Positions 28,825-37,840 of a DNA stretch of 64,000 nucleotides are shown in pieces (positions within the stretch are counted from its first letter, which is position 1; every line of letters starts with the position of its first letter). The translations under genes and the position numbers were made by a program. The notes under the pieces were generated by a model. It ran no database searches. It was not told the origin of the DNA and was given only the letters and a program-made list of their open reading frames with translations. The stretch is from Arthrobacter agilis (lineage in GTDB: Bacteria; Actinomycetota; Actinomycetes; Actinomycetales; Micrococcaceae), in the NCBI RefSeq assembly GCF_006494655.1, contig NZ_VHIM01000005.1, positions 186,001 to 250,000 of the forward strand, written 5' to 3'.

Positions 28825-28869
28825 GAAAGACCCCGGCTCCCTCTGCTGTCAGGGGAGACGGGGCCTTTC
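28825..28869. terminator. Hairpin between DHFR-like gene and tRNA-Ser
   Basis: An imperfect inverted repeat (AAAG-CCCCG-CTCCC against GGGGAG-CGGGG-CTTT, with bulges) lies directly beyond the 3' end of the tRNA gene on the minus strand. On the plus strand it follows the DHFR-like gene. It likely ends both transcripts. Confidence 0.55.
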
Positions 28870-28872
28870 ATT

Positions 28873-28962
28873 TGGCGGTGACGGTGGGATTTGAACCCAC
28901 GTTGGCTTTTACACCAAACAACATTTCGAGTGTTGCACCTTCGGCCGCTCGGACACGTCACC
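28873..28962 (-). tRNA. tRNA-Ser (CGA)
   Basis: A class II tRNA with a long variable arm. The acceptor stem GGTGACG (28956-28962) pairs with CGTCACC (28877-28883), the anticodon loop is CTCGAAA giving anticodon CGA, and the T loop TTCAAAT is present. The 3' CCA is encoded (28873-28875), which is not the case for the other three tRNA genes here. Confidence 0.95.
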
Positions 28963-29021
28963 AACGCCGCTACTTTACCGGGTGCAGCGCCCGAGTCCCA
29001 AAACGGGAGGCCAGGGGAAGG

Positions 29022-29510
29022 CTATGGCAGCTCGACGACGTCGTTCTTGCCCGAGCTCGGCTTGGTGCCGGTCACGAGGCCCTTCACCATCTTCACGGCC
29101 GAGACGACGCGCGGGGCGTCCATGGACCAGTACTCGGCCGTGTCCGCATCCACGTGGATGAGGGCGACGGCGGGGTCTTCCCGGCCGTTCTCGAACCATG
29201 CGGAGACCGAGGGGCCCCACAGCTCGTCGATCTTCGCCTGGTCCTTGGTCAGCGTCGCCGTGCCGGCCACCGAGACGTACCCCTTGCCGGTGCTCGCCGA
29301 GACGTTCACCTGCGGGTTCGCGCGGATCTCGTCGGCCTTGGGAGAGGGGTCCTCCGTGAAGAACCAGAGATCGCCGTCGAAGTCCTTCGCCTGCAGTGCG
29401 AGCGGCCTGCTCACGAGCTGACCGTCGAGGCTCACCGTGGTGAGGATCGCGATATCGGCCTTGCCGAGAATGTCCTGTACTTCCTTTAAACCGTCCTGCT
29501 GGTCTGCCAC
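29022..29510 (-). CDS. Pyridoxamine 5'-phosphate oxidase family protein (general stress protein 26 type)
   Basis: The 162-residue flavin-binding split-barrel protein contains AILTTVSLDGQLVSRPLAL, LWFFTEDPSPKADEIRANPQVNVS and GYVSVAGTATLTKDQ, typical of the general-stress GSP26/PPOX group. It probably binds FMN or F420, with unknown substrate; pyridoxal synthesis is not implied. The C-terminal EYWSMDAPRVVSAVKMVKG is usual for the group. The GTG at 29510 follows GAAGGAG. tadA lies 39 bases upstream on the same strand, so a two-gene transcript is likely. Confidence 0.87.
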   Translation of the reverse strand: MADQQDGLKEVQDILGKADIAILTTVSLDGQLVSRPLALQAKDFDGDLWFFTEDPSPKADEIRANPQVNVSASTGKGYVSVAGTATLTKDQAKIDELWGPSVSAWFENGREDPAVALIHVDADTAEYWSMDAPRVVSAVKMVKGLVTGTKPSSGKNDVVELP

Positions 29511-29549
29511 GTCTACTCCTTCGAGAGGGTTACTCCGGATTTCATCAGC

Positions 29550-30056
29550 CTACGCAGTATTCGCCTCCCGGGTCCGCTGCGTGACGAAGAACTCCTTCAG
29601 TAGCCGCGCGCAGTCCTCCTCGCGTACTCCGGAGAACACCTCGGTCCAGTGGTTCAGTCGCCGTTCCCGCAGGACGTCGAACACTGAGCCCGACGCGCCC
29701 GCCTTCTCGTCCCACGCGCCGAACACCACGCGGGGGATGCGCGCGAGGACGGACGCGCCGGCGCACATGGCGCACGGCTCGAGCGTGACCACGAGCGTGC
29801 ACCCCTCGAGGCGCCACGCACCGGTGGTCGCGGCGGCGGCGCGGATCGCCTGCACCTCGGCGTGCGCCGTCGGGTCCCCGAGCTCCTCGCGCTGGTTCCA
29901 GCCGACACCGAGTACGGTGCCATCCGGGCCGACGACGACGGCACCGATCGGCACGTCCGCGGCGGCCTGTGCCCGCCGGGCCGCCTCGAGCGCCAGCCCC
30001 ATCCAGGCCCGATGCTCGGCAGGTCCGGCGGGCTCGGGCGGAGGGGAGGAGGGCAT
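29550..30056 (-). CDS. tadA: tRNA-specific adenosine deaminase TadA
   Basis: The enzyme converts adenosine-34 to inosine in tRNA-Arg(ACG). The tRNA substrate is encoded 4 kb away (34065-34137). The 168-residue protein has the deaminase zinc site HAEVQ (H65, proton-shuttling E67) and PCAMC (C95, C98), plus DVPIGAVVVGPDGTVL. It ends in an arginine-rich helix as TadA does. ATG 30056 has no clear ribosome binding site; only 23 bases separate it from the divergent upp gene. Confidence 0.93.
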   Translation of the reverse strand: MPSSPPPEPAGPAEHRAWMGLALEAARRAQAAADVPIGAVVVGPDGTVLGVGWNQREELGDPTAHAEVQAIRAAAATTGAWRLEGCTLVVTLEPCAMCAGASVLARIPRVVFGAWDEKAGASGSVFDVLRERRLNHWTEVFSGVREEDCARLLKEFFVTQRTREANTA

Positions 30057-30079
30057 GCGTCCAATGGTACTTTTGACCC

Positions 30080-30715
30080 ATGCGCGTACTGGTAGTCGAC
30101 CACCCCCTGGTAGCCCACAAACTCACGGTTCTCCGGGACAAGGAGACGTCGTCGCCGGTGTTCCGCCTCCTCACCGAGGAGCTCGTCACCCTCCTCGCCT
30201 ACGAGGCGACGCGCGACGTGCGCGTCGAGACGGTCTCCATCGAGACCCCCGTCACGAAGACGGAGGGGACCGGCCTCGTCAAGCCCACACCGCTCGTGGT
30301 CCCTATCCTCCGCGCAGGCCTCGGCATGCTCGAGGGCATGACGCGCCTCGTCCCGACCGCCGAGGTCGGTTTCCTAGGCATGGCCCGGAACGAGGAGACC
30401 CTCGAGGCCATCACCTATGCGGAGCGGCTGCCGGACGACCTCACGGGCCGCCAGGTTTTCGTGCTCGATCCGATGCTGGCCACCGGCGGCACCCTCCGGG
30501 AAGCCATCAAGTTCCTCTTCGCCCGCGGCGCCGCGGACATCACCTGCATCTGCCTGCTCGCTGCCCCCGAGGGCCTCGCGACCCTGCAGGAGGAACTGGA
30601 TGGCCGGAACGTCACGATCGTCCTCGCGTCGATCGACGAGAAGCTCAACGAGAAGTCCTACATCGTCCCGGGACTGGGCGATGCCGGAGACCGCCTGTAC
30701 GGAGTGGTCGGCTAG
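30080..30715 (+). CDS. upp: Uracil phosphoribosyltransferase
   Basis: Salvages uracil with PRPP to UMP. The 211-residue length fits the family. Visible features are [21 protein letters not shown] (start), [16 protein letters not shown], the PRPP loop [16 protein letters not shown], and the uracil-binding C-terminus [15 protein letters not shown]. The ATG at 30080 lacks a Shine-Dalgarno sequence, so the transcript may be leaderless. A palindrome after the stop (30744-30759) may end transcription. Confidence 0.95.
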   Translation: MRVLVVDHPLVAHKLTVLRDKETSSPVFRLLTEELVTLLAYEATRDVRVETVSIETPVTKTEGTGLVKPTPLVVPILRAGLGMLEGMTRLVPTAEVGFLGMARNEETLEAITYAERLPDDLTGRQVFVLDPMLATGGTLREAIKFLFARGAADITCICLLAAPEGLATLQEELDGRNVTIVLASIDEKLNEKSYIVPGLGDAGDRLYGVVG

Positions 30716-30743
30716 CTGCAGGCTCCGCTGCCGGACGGTGCCG

Positions 30744-30759
30744 CGGTCGGGCCCGACCG
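30744..30759. terminator. Possible terminator after upp
   Basis: CGGTCGGGCCCGACCG is a perfect 16-base palindrome located 28 bases after the upp stop. The gap 30716-31158 otherwise holds no convincing gene; its last 260 bases are AT-richer and carry the direct repeats listed next. Confidence 0.4.
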
Positions 30760-30899
30760 GCGCCCCGCCGACGTCGTGCCGCCGAAGTGTGGGCGTTCAC
30801 GGCTTGCGTCGCCTGCAGCCGCATGATCTGCGGCCCCGGGGGCGCTGTTATGGGCACCCGGCCCGGCAGGACCGCTGCCCACATGCTGGACATCAGCCC

Positions 30900-30932
30900 A
30901 TTGTTACTTGCGCGTAGGCGATTGTTACATGC
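30900..30932. promoter_or_regulatory. Direct repeats upstream of the winged-helix regulator
   Basis: ATTGTTACTTGC (30900-30911) and ATTGTTACATGC (30921-30932) differ at one base and are spaced 21 bases start to start, two helical turns. The region is markedly AT-richer than its surroundings. Proteins with an OmpR/PhoB-type effector domain commonly bind such direct repeats, so autoregulation of the gene at 31159 is possible. Confidence 0.45.
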
Positions 30933-31158
30933 AATAATTCGTCACGTGAACACCCACTCACTCGCATCTGCAGCCGCAGTTCCCTTCCCGGACTCCATGT
31001 CCCGGACGGACCTCCGCTGTTATCGAATGCACGCGTAACGGTCAGACCCAGACCTCTCTCACGCACTTCAAGCCCAACGGCGGGCATCACTCTTCATCCC
31101 GACCGGGCACATCCCGCATTCGAGCCGCGATGACGGCACACTTCACGAGGTTGCTTCC

Positions 31159-31965
31159 ATGTCAGTGAATCCAGGCTATGTCCACATCTCCCTCCGCTCC
31201 CCGCAGGGTCGTCAGGCGCGGCAGCAGTTCGCGCCGTCCTTCACCGGCCAGGCGCCCGGCGCGCACCGGCTGCAGGCGGTGCCCGGCAGCGATGCACACC
31301 CGATGAGCGCACCTCTTCCGGTCGTCACGCCGAACGGCGTCCCGGGCCCGCAGGCCGTGACGGGTGACACGACGGCACGCGGCTTCGTGCTCTACGTGGC
31401 GCTCGACGAGGCCACGGCAGCAGAGGCCGGCACCACGTTCTCGAAGCTCGCCCAGGATGTCCGCGCCTACGTGCGCACCCTCGTGCCGACGGCCGAGAGC
31501 CATGCGGCCGTGGCGCTGGCACCGGCCGACGCCCCGGGATCGGACATCGACGTGGTGCGTGCAGCACTCGGTGACCCGACGGTCGCCCGCCGTCCGCGCC
31601 CCGAGGCGGTCCCTGCCGCAGCGCAGGCCCAGCCCGCACGTCCCACCGGCGTGCTGATCGATCTATCACGCCGCGAGGTCCACCTCGACGGCGAGACACT
31701 GAATCTGACGTTCAAGGAGTTCGAGCTCCTCAACTACCTCGTGGAGAACGCCACGCGCACGGTGGGTCGCGAGGAACTTCTCAGCGGTTTGTGGCGCAAT
31801 GCCGACGAGGTGCCCAACGAGCGGACCATCGACGTGCACATCCGGCGTCTGCGCTCCAAGCTCGGGCGACTGGCCAATACGGTCCGCACGGTCCGGGGTC
31901 AGGGCTACCGTTTCTACGACCACCCCGAGGTCGTCGTGTGGGCGGCGCCGGAGTACTCGATCTAG
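31159..31965 (+). CDS. Winged-helix (OmpR/PhoB-type) DNA-binding protein without receiver domain
   Basis: The 268-residue protein has a trans_reg_C effector domain at about 160-255: IDLSRREVHLDGETLNLTF, KEFELLNYLVENATRTVGREELL, ERTIDVHIRRLRSKLG (recognition helix) and TVRGQGYRFY. The N-terminal ~155 residues replace the usual receiver. They show no phosphoacceptor aspartate pattern and contain a Pro/Ala-rich linker plus a hydrophobic helical part (TARGFVLYVALDEATAAEAGTTF, an ACT/FeS-like small fold or simple partner domain). It is likely an orphan regulator, with no sensor kinase nearby. ATG at 31159. The sixA gene follows after 37 bases. Confidence 0.85.
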   Translation: MSVNPGYVHISLRSPQGRQARQQFAPSFTGQAPGAHRLQAVPGSDAHPMSAPLPVVTPNGVPGPQAVTGDTTARGFVLYVALDEATAAEAGTTFSKLAQDVRAYVRTLVPTAESHAAVALAPADAPGSDIDVVRAALGDPTVARRPRPEAVPAAAQAQPARPTGVLIDLSRREVHLDGETLNLTFKEFELLNYLVENATRTVGREELLSGLWRNADEVPNERTIDVHIRRLRSKLGRLANTVRTVRGQGYRFYDHPEVVVWAAPEYSI

Positions 31966-32002
31966 CCCACCGCCGCTTTCCGGGAGGCCATAGACTGCGT
32001 CA

Positions 32003-32539
32003 ATGGCCTCCCACCACCAGAAGAAGCTCATGCTCCTGCGCCATGCGAAGGCCGAGTTCCAGGAGGGCGTGCCGGACCACGAGCGATCCCTGAGCTCTCG
32101 CGGCCACGCCGATGCCCCGTTGATCGGGCGGTGGATGGTCGAGCACGACTCCGTCCCGGACTCGATCCTCGTCTCGTCCGCCCTCCGCACGCGCCAGACC
32201 TGCACCTGGGTGTGCAAGGAGCTCGGGGACAAGGCGCCCACACCCAAGCTCGAGGACGAGCTGTACGCGGCCCGCCCGTCCGAGATGCTCGCGCTCATCA
32301 ACCACGTGTCACCGACCGTCACCAGCCTCCTCGTGATCGCCCACAACCCGGGCGTCCAGGAGCTGGCCATGCGCCTGGCCTCCGTGCGGTCCGACGAACG
32401 CGCTGTGATGGACCTCGCCACCGACTACCCGTCCGCGGGCCTCACCGTCATGACGTTCGACGGCGAGTGGGCCGAGCTGGACGGGCGCGATGCCGAGGTC
32501 ACGGACTTCGTCGTGCGGCGCGCCTCCAGCCTGCGCTAG
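32003..32539 (+). CDS. SixA-type phosphohistidine phosphatase
   Basis: The 178-residue protein of the histidine phosphatase superfamily has LMLLRHAKAEF (catalytic R and H in LRHAK), SSALRTRQT and the second histidine in VIAHNPGVQEL. SixA of E. coli dephosphorylates phosphohistidine in Hpt domains and the nitrogen PTS; the partner here is unknown. It follows the winged-helix regulator on the same strand. Its TAG stop forms one half of a 16-base palindrome shared with the convergent gene. Confidence 0.87.
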   Translation: MASHHQKKLMLLRHAKAEFQEGVPDHERSLSSRGHADAPLIGRWMVEHDSVPDSILVSSALRTRQTCTWVCKELGDKAPTPKLEDELYAARPSEMLALINHVSPTVTSLLVIAHNPGVQELAMRLASVRSDERAVMDLATDYPSAGLTVMTFDGEWAELDGRDAEVTDFVVRRASSLR

Positions 32540-32552
32540 CGGCCGGCCGCTA
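32537..32552. terminator. Palindrome made of two convergent stop codons
   Basis: TAGCGGCCGGCCGCTA is a perfect palindrome in which the first TAG ends sixA and the last CTA is the stop of the convergent oxidoreductase gene. The genes are only 10 bases apart and the hairpin may act in both directions. Confidence 0.4.
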
Positions 32553-33968
32553 CATCCCGTACTTCTCGAGCAGCCGGAGCCACACCTCGCTCACGGTCGG
32601 GTAGGCGGGGACGGCGTGCCACAGGCGGTCCAGCGGCACCTCACCCACGATGGCGATCGTCGCCGAGTGCAGCATCTCCGAGACCTCCGGGCCGGCGAAG
32701 GTGACGCCGACCAGGACCTTGCGGTCCTCGTCCACCACGATCTGCGCCCAGCCCGTGTAGTCGTCGCCGTGCAGCGAGGATCCGGCGACGGCGATCGGCA
32801 AGGAGGTCTCCGAGACATTGACGCCGTCCTTGCGGGCCTGCTCCAGCGTGCGGCCGACCATCGCGATCTCCGGGTCGGTGAAGACCACCTGCGGAACGGC
32901 GACCTCGTCCGCCGTCGCGGTGTAGGGGCTCCAGTCCTCGGCGGTGTCACCAAGGGTGCCGTTCGCGCGGGCGCCGATGGCGTCCGCGGTCATGCGTGCC
33001 TCGTACTTCCCCTGGTGCGTGAGCTGCACCCTGCCCCCCGCGTCGCCGACGGCGTAGAGCCAGCCCCCGGCGTCGGGCACGAGGCCCGTGGCGTCACTGC
33101 GGATCTTCTTCGCGTCGATCCCGAGCTCCTCGAGGCCGAGACCGGTGGTGTGGGGGTGGCGGCCGGTGGAGACGAGGAGGCGCTCGGCCGTCACGGTCGC
33201 GGCGTCGCCGACGTCGAGCACGAACGCGCCGCCCTCCTTCCGCACCGCGTTCGTCGCCGTGTCGGTGAGGACGGTGATGCCTTCGTCACGGAGGGCTGCG
33301 AGCACAAGGTCGGTGGCTTCCCGGGGGTAATTCCCGAGGATCCCGCTGCGCGCGATCACGGTGACCTCGGCGCCGAGGCGCGCGTAGGCCTGGGCGAGTT
33401 CGACGCCGGCCACACCGCCGCCGAGCACCGCCAGGCTTGCCGGCACGTCGGTGGAAGACGTCGCGTCGCGCGTGGTCCAGTAATCGAGATCGGCGAGGCC
33501 GTCGATGGGTGGGATGGTCGGCGTCGAACCGGTTGCGAGGACCACGGCCTGGTTGGCCCGGTAGGTGATCTTCGATCCGTCCTTGCGGTCGACGGTCACC
33601 TCGCGTTCTCCGGAGACAACGGCCCAGCCGCGTTCGAGCCTGATGCCTGCCGACTCGACCCATTCCTCCTGCGACGAATCGTCCCAGTTCGAGGTGAACG
33701 ACGTCCGGCGGGCCAGGACCTGTTGCGGATCGATGGCACCGGTGACGGCTTCGCGGGCGCCCGCGACGGCACGGGCGGCATTCAGGACGGTGCCGGGCCG
33801 GAGGAGCGCCTTCGACGGCATGCACGCCCAGTAGGAACACTCGCCGCCCACCAGATCGGACTCCACCAGGACCGCGGAGAGTCCCTTCTGCACGACGCGC
33901 CCGGCGACGTTCTCGCCGACGGCGCCGGCCCCGATGACAATGACGTCCGTAGTCTGTGTTTCGCTCAT
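32550..33968 (-). CDS. Pyridine nucleotide-disulfide oxidoreductase (lipoamide dehydrogenase/mercuric reductase family)
   Basis: The 472-residue flavoprotein has VIVIGAGAVGENVAGR (FAD Rossmann), the redox-active disulfide in GGECSYWACMPSK (C-x4-C), the NAD site LAVLGGGVAGVELAQAYARLG, and the second FAD motif GWLYAVGDAGG. The C-terminal HAVPAYPTVSEVW carries the catalytic histidine of the family. It is not linked to a 2-oxoacid dehydrogenase, so substrates other than lipoamide are likely (a quinone, metal or low-molecular thiol). I chose the ATG at 33968 (MSETQTTD), since upstream codons do not fit the family. Confidence 0.87.
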   Translation of the reverse strand: MSETQTTDVIVIGAGAVGENVAGRVVQKGLSAVLVESDLVGGECSYWACMPSKALLRPGTVLNAARAVAGAREAVTGAIDPQQVLARRTSFTSNWDDSSQEEWVESAGIRLERGWAVVSGEREVTVDRKDGSKITYRANQAVVLATGSTPTIPPIDGLADLDYWTTRDATSSTDVPASLAVLGGGVAGVELAQAYARLGAEVTVIARSGILGNYPREATDLVLAALRDEGITVLTDTATNAVRKEGGAFVLDVGDAATVTAERLLVSTGRHPHTTGLGLEELGIDAKKIRSDATGLVPDAGGWLYAVGDAGGRVQLTHQGKYEARMTADAIGARANGTLGDTAEDWSPYTATADEVAVPQVVFTDPEIAMVGRTLEQARKDGVNVSETSLPIAVAGSSLHGDDYTGWAQIVVDEDRKVLVGVTFAGPEVSEMLHSATIAIVGEVPLDRLWHAVPAYPTVSEVWLRLLEKYGM

Positions 33969-34009
33969 AGGCAGAGCCTTCCACCGTGCAGCCGGGTGGG
34001 CAACCTCAC

Positions 34010-34043
34010 GCAAAAGGCCCCGACCGTAGTCGAGGCCTTTTGC
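34010..34043 (-). terminator. Terminator of tRNA-Arg (ACG)
   Basis: GCAAAAGGCC (34010-34019) pairs with GGCCTTTTGC (34034-34043) around a 14-base loop. On the minus strand the stem ends in TTTTGC, an intrinsic-type terminator 22 bases past the tRNA 3' end. Confidence 0.75.
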
Positions 34044-34064
34044 ATGAGTTCAGGAGAACCGATG

Positions 34065-34137
34065 TGCGCGCGAAGGGATTCGAACCCCCAACCTTCTGAT
34101 CCGTAGTCAGATGCTCTATCCGTTGAGCTACGCACGC
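34065..34137 (-). tRNA. tRNA-Arg (ACG)
   Basis: A 73-base tRNA. The acceptor stem GCGTGCG pairs with CGCGCGC (one G-U pair), the anticodon loop CTACGGA gives anticodon ACG, and the T loop is TTCGAAT. Position 34 is the expected inosine site and TadA is encoded in this window. CCA is not encoded. A palindrome (34152-34168) lies just upstream. Confidence 0.95.
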
Positions 34138-34255
34138 ATCCGTAGGCTTCCGATTCGCAGTGCGAATCCGTTCCTACAAGCTGGCCGTTTGGCCGTAGAC
34201 AACATTAGCGCGAATCCATCGCGACGCCTAATCAGTGGCCGGAGGTCGAACTGTA

Positions 34256-34282
34256 TAGACCGGTCTAGGTGACCTTCGTCAC
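34256..34282. promoter_or_regulatory. Candidate operators upstream of pckG
   Basis: Two neighbouring palindromes lie 148-174 bases before pckG. TAGACCGGTCTA (34256-34267) is perfect. GTGACCTTCGTCAC (34269-34282) fits the CRP/GlxR pattern GTGA-N6-TCAC. In Corynebacterium the cAMP-responsive GlxR acts on central carbon genes, so catabolite control of pckG is plausible. The remaining gap 34138-34429 shows no gene. Confidence 0.4.
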
Positions 34283-34429
34283 AGGAGCCGTGGGTGTAAG
34301 CGCAGGACATCGCCGCGAATCCGCGGTTCATCGAGGGGTACGTGGCCCGGTGGCCCAGGAGCAGCCGACTCCCTGAACACGCCGCCCCTAGCATCGGTAC
34401 ACATTGACCACCCAACGAAGGGAAGATCC

Positions 34430-36277
34430 ATGGGCGATCCCGTACGGCAGTCTACGGCTGGCACCACGACCTCCGAGTCCGCTCCCACCACGCATGGGCC
34501 CCTGCTCGCCTGGGTGCGGGAGATCCAGGAGCTGACGCAGCCGGACACCGTGGTGTGGGTCGACGGTTCGGAGGCGGAGAACACCCGCCTGACCGATGCG
34601 CTCGTGGACGCCGGGACGTTCGTCCGCCTGAATCCGGAGACGTTCCCGAACTCCTTCGCAGCCTTCTCGGATCCGTTGGACGTAGCCCGGGTCGAGGAGC
34701 AGACATACATCTGCTCGCGGGACGAGCGCGAGGCCGGCTTCACGAACAACTGGATGGACCCGGCGGAGATGAAGGCGAAGCTCACGGGTCTGTTCTCCGG
34801 TGCGATGCGCGGGCGCACCATGTACGTCATTCCCTTCGTCATGGGCCACCTCGACGCCGAGGAGCCCAAGTTCGGTGTCGAGATCACCGACAGCGCCTAC
34901 GTGGTGACGTCCATGCGCATCATGGCGACCATCGGAACCACCGTCCTCACGCGCATGACCGAGCTGGACGCGCCGTTCGTCCCCGCGCTGCATTCCCTCG
35001 GTGCGCCCCTGGCCGACGGTGAGGCGGATGTCCCCTGGCCGTGCAACGAGGAGAAGTGGATCGTGCACTTCCCGGAGGAGCGCTCCATCTGGTCCTACGG
35101 CTCGGGCTACGGCGGCAACGCCCTGCTCGGCAAGAAGTGCTACGCGCTGCGGATCGCATCCGTGATGGCCCGCGACGAGGGCTGGCTCGCCGAGCACATG
35201 CTGATCCTCAAGCTCACCTCACCGCAGGACAAGACCTACTACCTCTCCGCGGCCTTCCCCTCCGCCTGCGGCAAGACGAACCTGGCGCTGCTCGATCCCA
35301 CGATCGACGGCTGGAAAGTCGAGACCCTGGGCGACGACATCACCTGGATGCGCTTCGGCAAGGAAGGCGAGCTGCGCGCGGTCAATCCCGAGGCCGGCCT
35401 CTTCGGTGTCGCCCCCGGGACGGGCTGGCACACCAACCCGAACGCCATGCGCGCCATCGCCAAGGGCAACTCGGTGTTCACGAACGTCGCACTCACCGAC
35501 GACGGCGGCGTGTGGTGGGAGGGGATGACCGAGGAGGTGCCCGCGCACCTGACCGACTGGCAGGGCCGGGACTGGACGCCGGACATGGATCACCCGGCCG
35601 CGCACCCCAACGCACGGTTCTGCACCCCGATCGATCAGATCGACATGCTGGCCGAGGAGTTCAACCGGCCCGACGGCGTCGAGCTCTCCGCGATCCTCTT
35701 CGGCGGGCGCCGCAAGACGACTGTCCCGCTGGTCACGCAGTCCCGCGACTGGGCCAACGGCATCTTCATGGGTTCCACCCTGTCCTCGGAGACGACGGCC
35801 GCCGCCGCCGGCGAGGTGGGGCGCGTCCGCCGCGATCCGATGGCCATGCTGCCCTTCATCGGCTACGACGCCGGGGACTACCTCCGGCACTGGCTCACCC
35901 TCAGCGCGGGCGCGGACCAGGAACGGCTCCCGAAGATCTTCCTCGTGAACTGGTTCCGCCGTACTGCGGAGGGCGGGTTCGCCTGGCCCGGGTTCGGGGA
36001 CAACTCGCGCGTCCTGAAATGGGTCATCGAGCGGCTCGAGGGCACCGCGGACGCCGTCGAGACCCCCATCGGCCACGTGCCCACCGGGGATGCCCTGGAT
36101 CTGACCGGCCTGGACATGACGCCCGCCGAGGTCGAGGCGGCCGTGCACGTCGACGCCGTCGAATGGGCCGAGGAGCTCGAGGGCATCGAGCAGTGGTACG
36201 CCCGGTTCGGGGACTCCCTGCCCGAAGAACTCAAGGGGCAACTCCACGACCTGAAGGCTCGCTTCAGCAACGCCTGA
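34430..36277 (+). CDS. pckG: Phosphoenolpyruvate carboxykinase (GTP)
   Basis: Converts oxaloacetate plus GTP to PEP, CO2 and GDP; the entry step to gluconeogenesis. The 615-residue length is normal for the GTP class. The kinase loop [14 protein letters not shown], the mobile [16 protein letters not shown] region, R-R-K-T-T-V-P-L-V, and the GTP-site NWFRR and W-x-G-F-G-D-N-S-R motifs are present. ATG at 34430 with AGGGAAG. Two candidate operator palindromes lie upstream. Confidence 0.97.
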   Translation: MGDPVRQSTAGTTTSESAPTTHGPLLAWVREIQELTQPDTVVWVDGSEAENTRLTDALVDAGTFVRLNPETFPNSFAAFSDPLDVARVEEQTYICSRDEREAGFTNNWMDPAEMKAKLTGLFSGAMRGRTMYVIPFVMGHLDAEEPKFGVEITDSAYVVTSMRIMATIGTTVLTRMTELDAPFVPALHSLGAPLADGEADVPWPCNEEKWIVHFPEERSIWSYGSGYGGNALLGKKCYALRIASVMARDEGWLAEHMLILKLTSPQDKTYYLSAAFPSACGKTNLALLDPTIDGWKVETLGDDITWMRFGKEGELRAVNPEAGLFGVAPGTGWHTNPNAMRAIAKGNSVFTNVALTDDGGVWWEGMTEEVPAHLTDWQGRDWTPDMDHPAAHPNARFCTPIDQIDMLAEEFNRPDGVELSAILFGGRRKTTVPLVTQSRDWANGIFMGSTLSSETTAAAAGEVGRVRRDPMAMLPFIGYDAGDYLRHWLTLSAGADQERLPKIFLVNWFRRTAEGGFAWPGFGDNSRVLKWVIERLEGTADAVETPIGHVPTGDALDLTGLDMTPAEVEAAVHVDAVEWAEELEGIEQWYARFGDSLPEELKGQLHDLKARFSNA

Positions 36278-36340
36278 CGGCTCCGCCGTCGTCCGGGTGG
36301 CCTACGGCCGTCCAAATGTCCTGCTGACGCCGAGATGCGG

Positions 36341-37747
36341 TCAGTCGCGGATGACTGCGAGAACGCGCTGCACGAGATCCTCGAGCGTCTCCCGGTCCAC
36401 GGCCTCGGCGTTGAGGCGGAGGTACGGTTCCGTGTTCGACGGGCGGAGATTGAACCACCAGGAGCCGTGGCCGGGCGTGAAGGTGAGGCCGTCGAGATCG
36501 TCCACCACCACCCCGTCCTGCTCGAACTCCGAGCGGGCGCGCGCCATGGACGCCTGCAGGTCCTCGACCTTCGAGTTGACCTCCCCCGAGGAGACGTAGG
36601 GTTCGTACTCGCGGCCGAGGTCCGACAACGGGCCGTCCTGCTCACCGAGGGCCGCCAGGACGTGCATCGCCGCCAGCATGCCGGTGTCGGCGTTCCAGAA
36701 GTCACGGAAGTAGTAGTGCGCGGAGTGCTCGCCGCCGAACACCGCCCCTTCCTTCGCCATGACCGCCTTGATGAAGGAGTGGCCCACCCGTGTGCGGACC
36801 GGGCGGCCGCCGTCGTTCCTGATCAGTTCGGGGACCGCGCGCGAGGTGATGAGGTTGTGGATGATGACCGGTTCGGCCTCGCCGGCGGCCTGGGCGCGCG
36901 CGATCTCGCGGCGGGCGACCATCGCGGTGATGGCGCTCGGTGAGACGGCCTGGCCCTGCTCGTCGATGATGAAGCAGCGATCGGCATCTCCGTCGAAGGC
37001 GATGCCGATGTCGGCGCCGTGCTCGACGACGGCTGCCTGCAGGTCCCGCAGGTTCTCCGGCTCGAGCGGGTTGGCAGGGTGGTTCGGGAAGGAACCGTCC
37101 AGCTCGAAGTAGAGGGGCACGATGTCGAACGGGAGCGCCGGCAGGAGGTGATCGCCGAGGACGGCAGGGGTCGTGAGACCCGCCATGCCGTTGCCGGCGT
37201 CGACCACGATCTTCAGCGCGCGCGACGACGAGAGGTCCACCTGCGCGCGGAGGAAGCGTGAGTACTCCTCGAGGATGTCCCGCGAGCTCGTCCGCCCCTG
37301 CGCGTCGACCGCCGGGATCACACCGTCGGCGAGGTAGCGCTCCGCGCGTTCCTGCACGTCGGCGAGGCCGGTCTCGGAGGAGACCGGAACAGCACCGGGG
37401 CGCGTCATCTTCATGCCGTTGTACTCGGCCGGGTTGTGGCTGGCGGTGAAGGTGACGCCGGCCGCGTCCAGCGTGCCGCTCGCGTAGTACAGCTCGTCCG
37501 TCGAGATGAGGCCGAGCAGCAGGACATCCGCGCCGCGGCGGGTCGCACCCTCCGCGAAGGCCGTCGAGAACTCGGGCGACGACGGACGCATGTCGCCGCC
37601 CACCAGGATGGTCTCGCCCGCGAGGTCCAGCGAGTCCACGAAGGCTGCCCCGACGGCCCGGACCGAGTCCACGGTGATGGTCTCGCCGACGATACCGCGC
37701 ACGTCGTAGGCCTTGAAGGAAGCAGAAAGATCGAGGAGTGTAGTCAC
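36341..37747 (-). CDS. manB: Phosphomannomutase/phosphoglucomutase
   Basis: The alpha-D-phosphohexomutase interconverts the 6- and 1-phosphates of mannose or glucose, feeding GDP-mannose and cell-wall glycan synthesis. The 468-residue protein has the phosphoserine loop TFTASHNPAEYNGMK (S103), the metal site DGDADR (about residue 245), GGEHSAHYYF, and the C-terminal phosphate-binding RPSNTEP. Specificity for mannose or glucose cannot be read from sequence. It starts with GTG at 37747; recQ is divergent with 93 bases between. Confidence 0.9.
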   Translation of the reverse strand: MTTLLDLSASFKAYDVRGIVGETITVDSVRAVGAAFVDSLDLAGETILVGGDMRPSSPEFSTAFAEGATRRGADVLLLGLISTDELYYASGTLDAAGVTFTASHNPAEYNGMKMTRPGAVPVSSETGLADVQERAERYLADGVIPAVDAQGRTSSRDILEEYSRFLRAQVDLSSSRALKIVVDAGNGMAGLTTPAVLGDHLLPALPFDIVPLYFELDGSFPNHPANPLEPENLRDLQAAVVEHGADIGIAFDGDADRCFIIDEQGQAVSPSAITAMVARREIARAQAAGEAEPVIIHNLITSRAVPELIRNDGGRPVRTRVGHSFIKAVMAKEGAVFGGEHSAHYYFRDFWNADTGMLAAMHVLAALGEQDGPLSDLGREYEPYVSSGEVNSKVEDLQASMARARSEFEQDGVVVDDLDGLTFTPGHGSWWFNLRPSNTEPYLRLNAEAVDRETLEDLVQRVLAVIRD

Positions 37748-37840
37748 GCTTGGAGTCTAGCGGTGGCGGTGTCCGCAGGTTGCCCACATAGCGGACGGAC
37801 GGCGGGATGAGTGGGGGAGGCGGCTGGGATACTGGGAAGC

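Noticed and set aside
30998..31039. Short peptide frame MSRTDLRCYRMHA before the winged-helix gene
   Set aside because: It resembles a cysteine-containing leader peptide, but no sulfur gene follows and no ribosome binding site or hairpin supports it.
34142..34177. Nested palindrome (GATTCGCA-G-TGCGAATC) upstream of tRNA-Arg
   Set aside because: It may be a hairpin or operator, but its position upstream of the tRNA gives no clear role; left unassigned.
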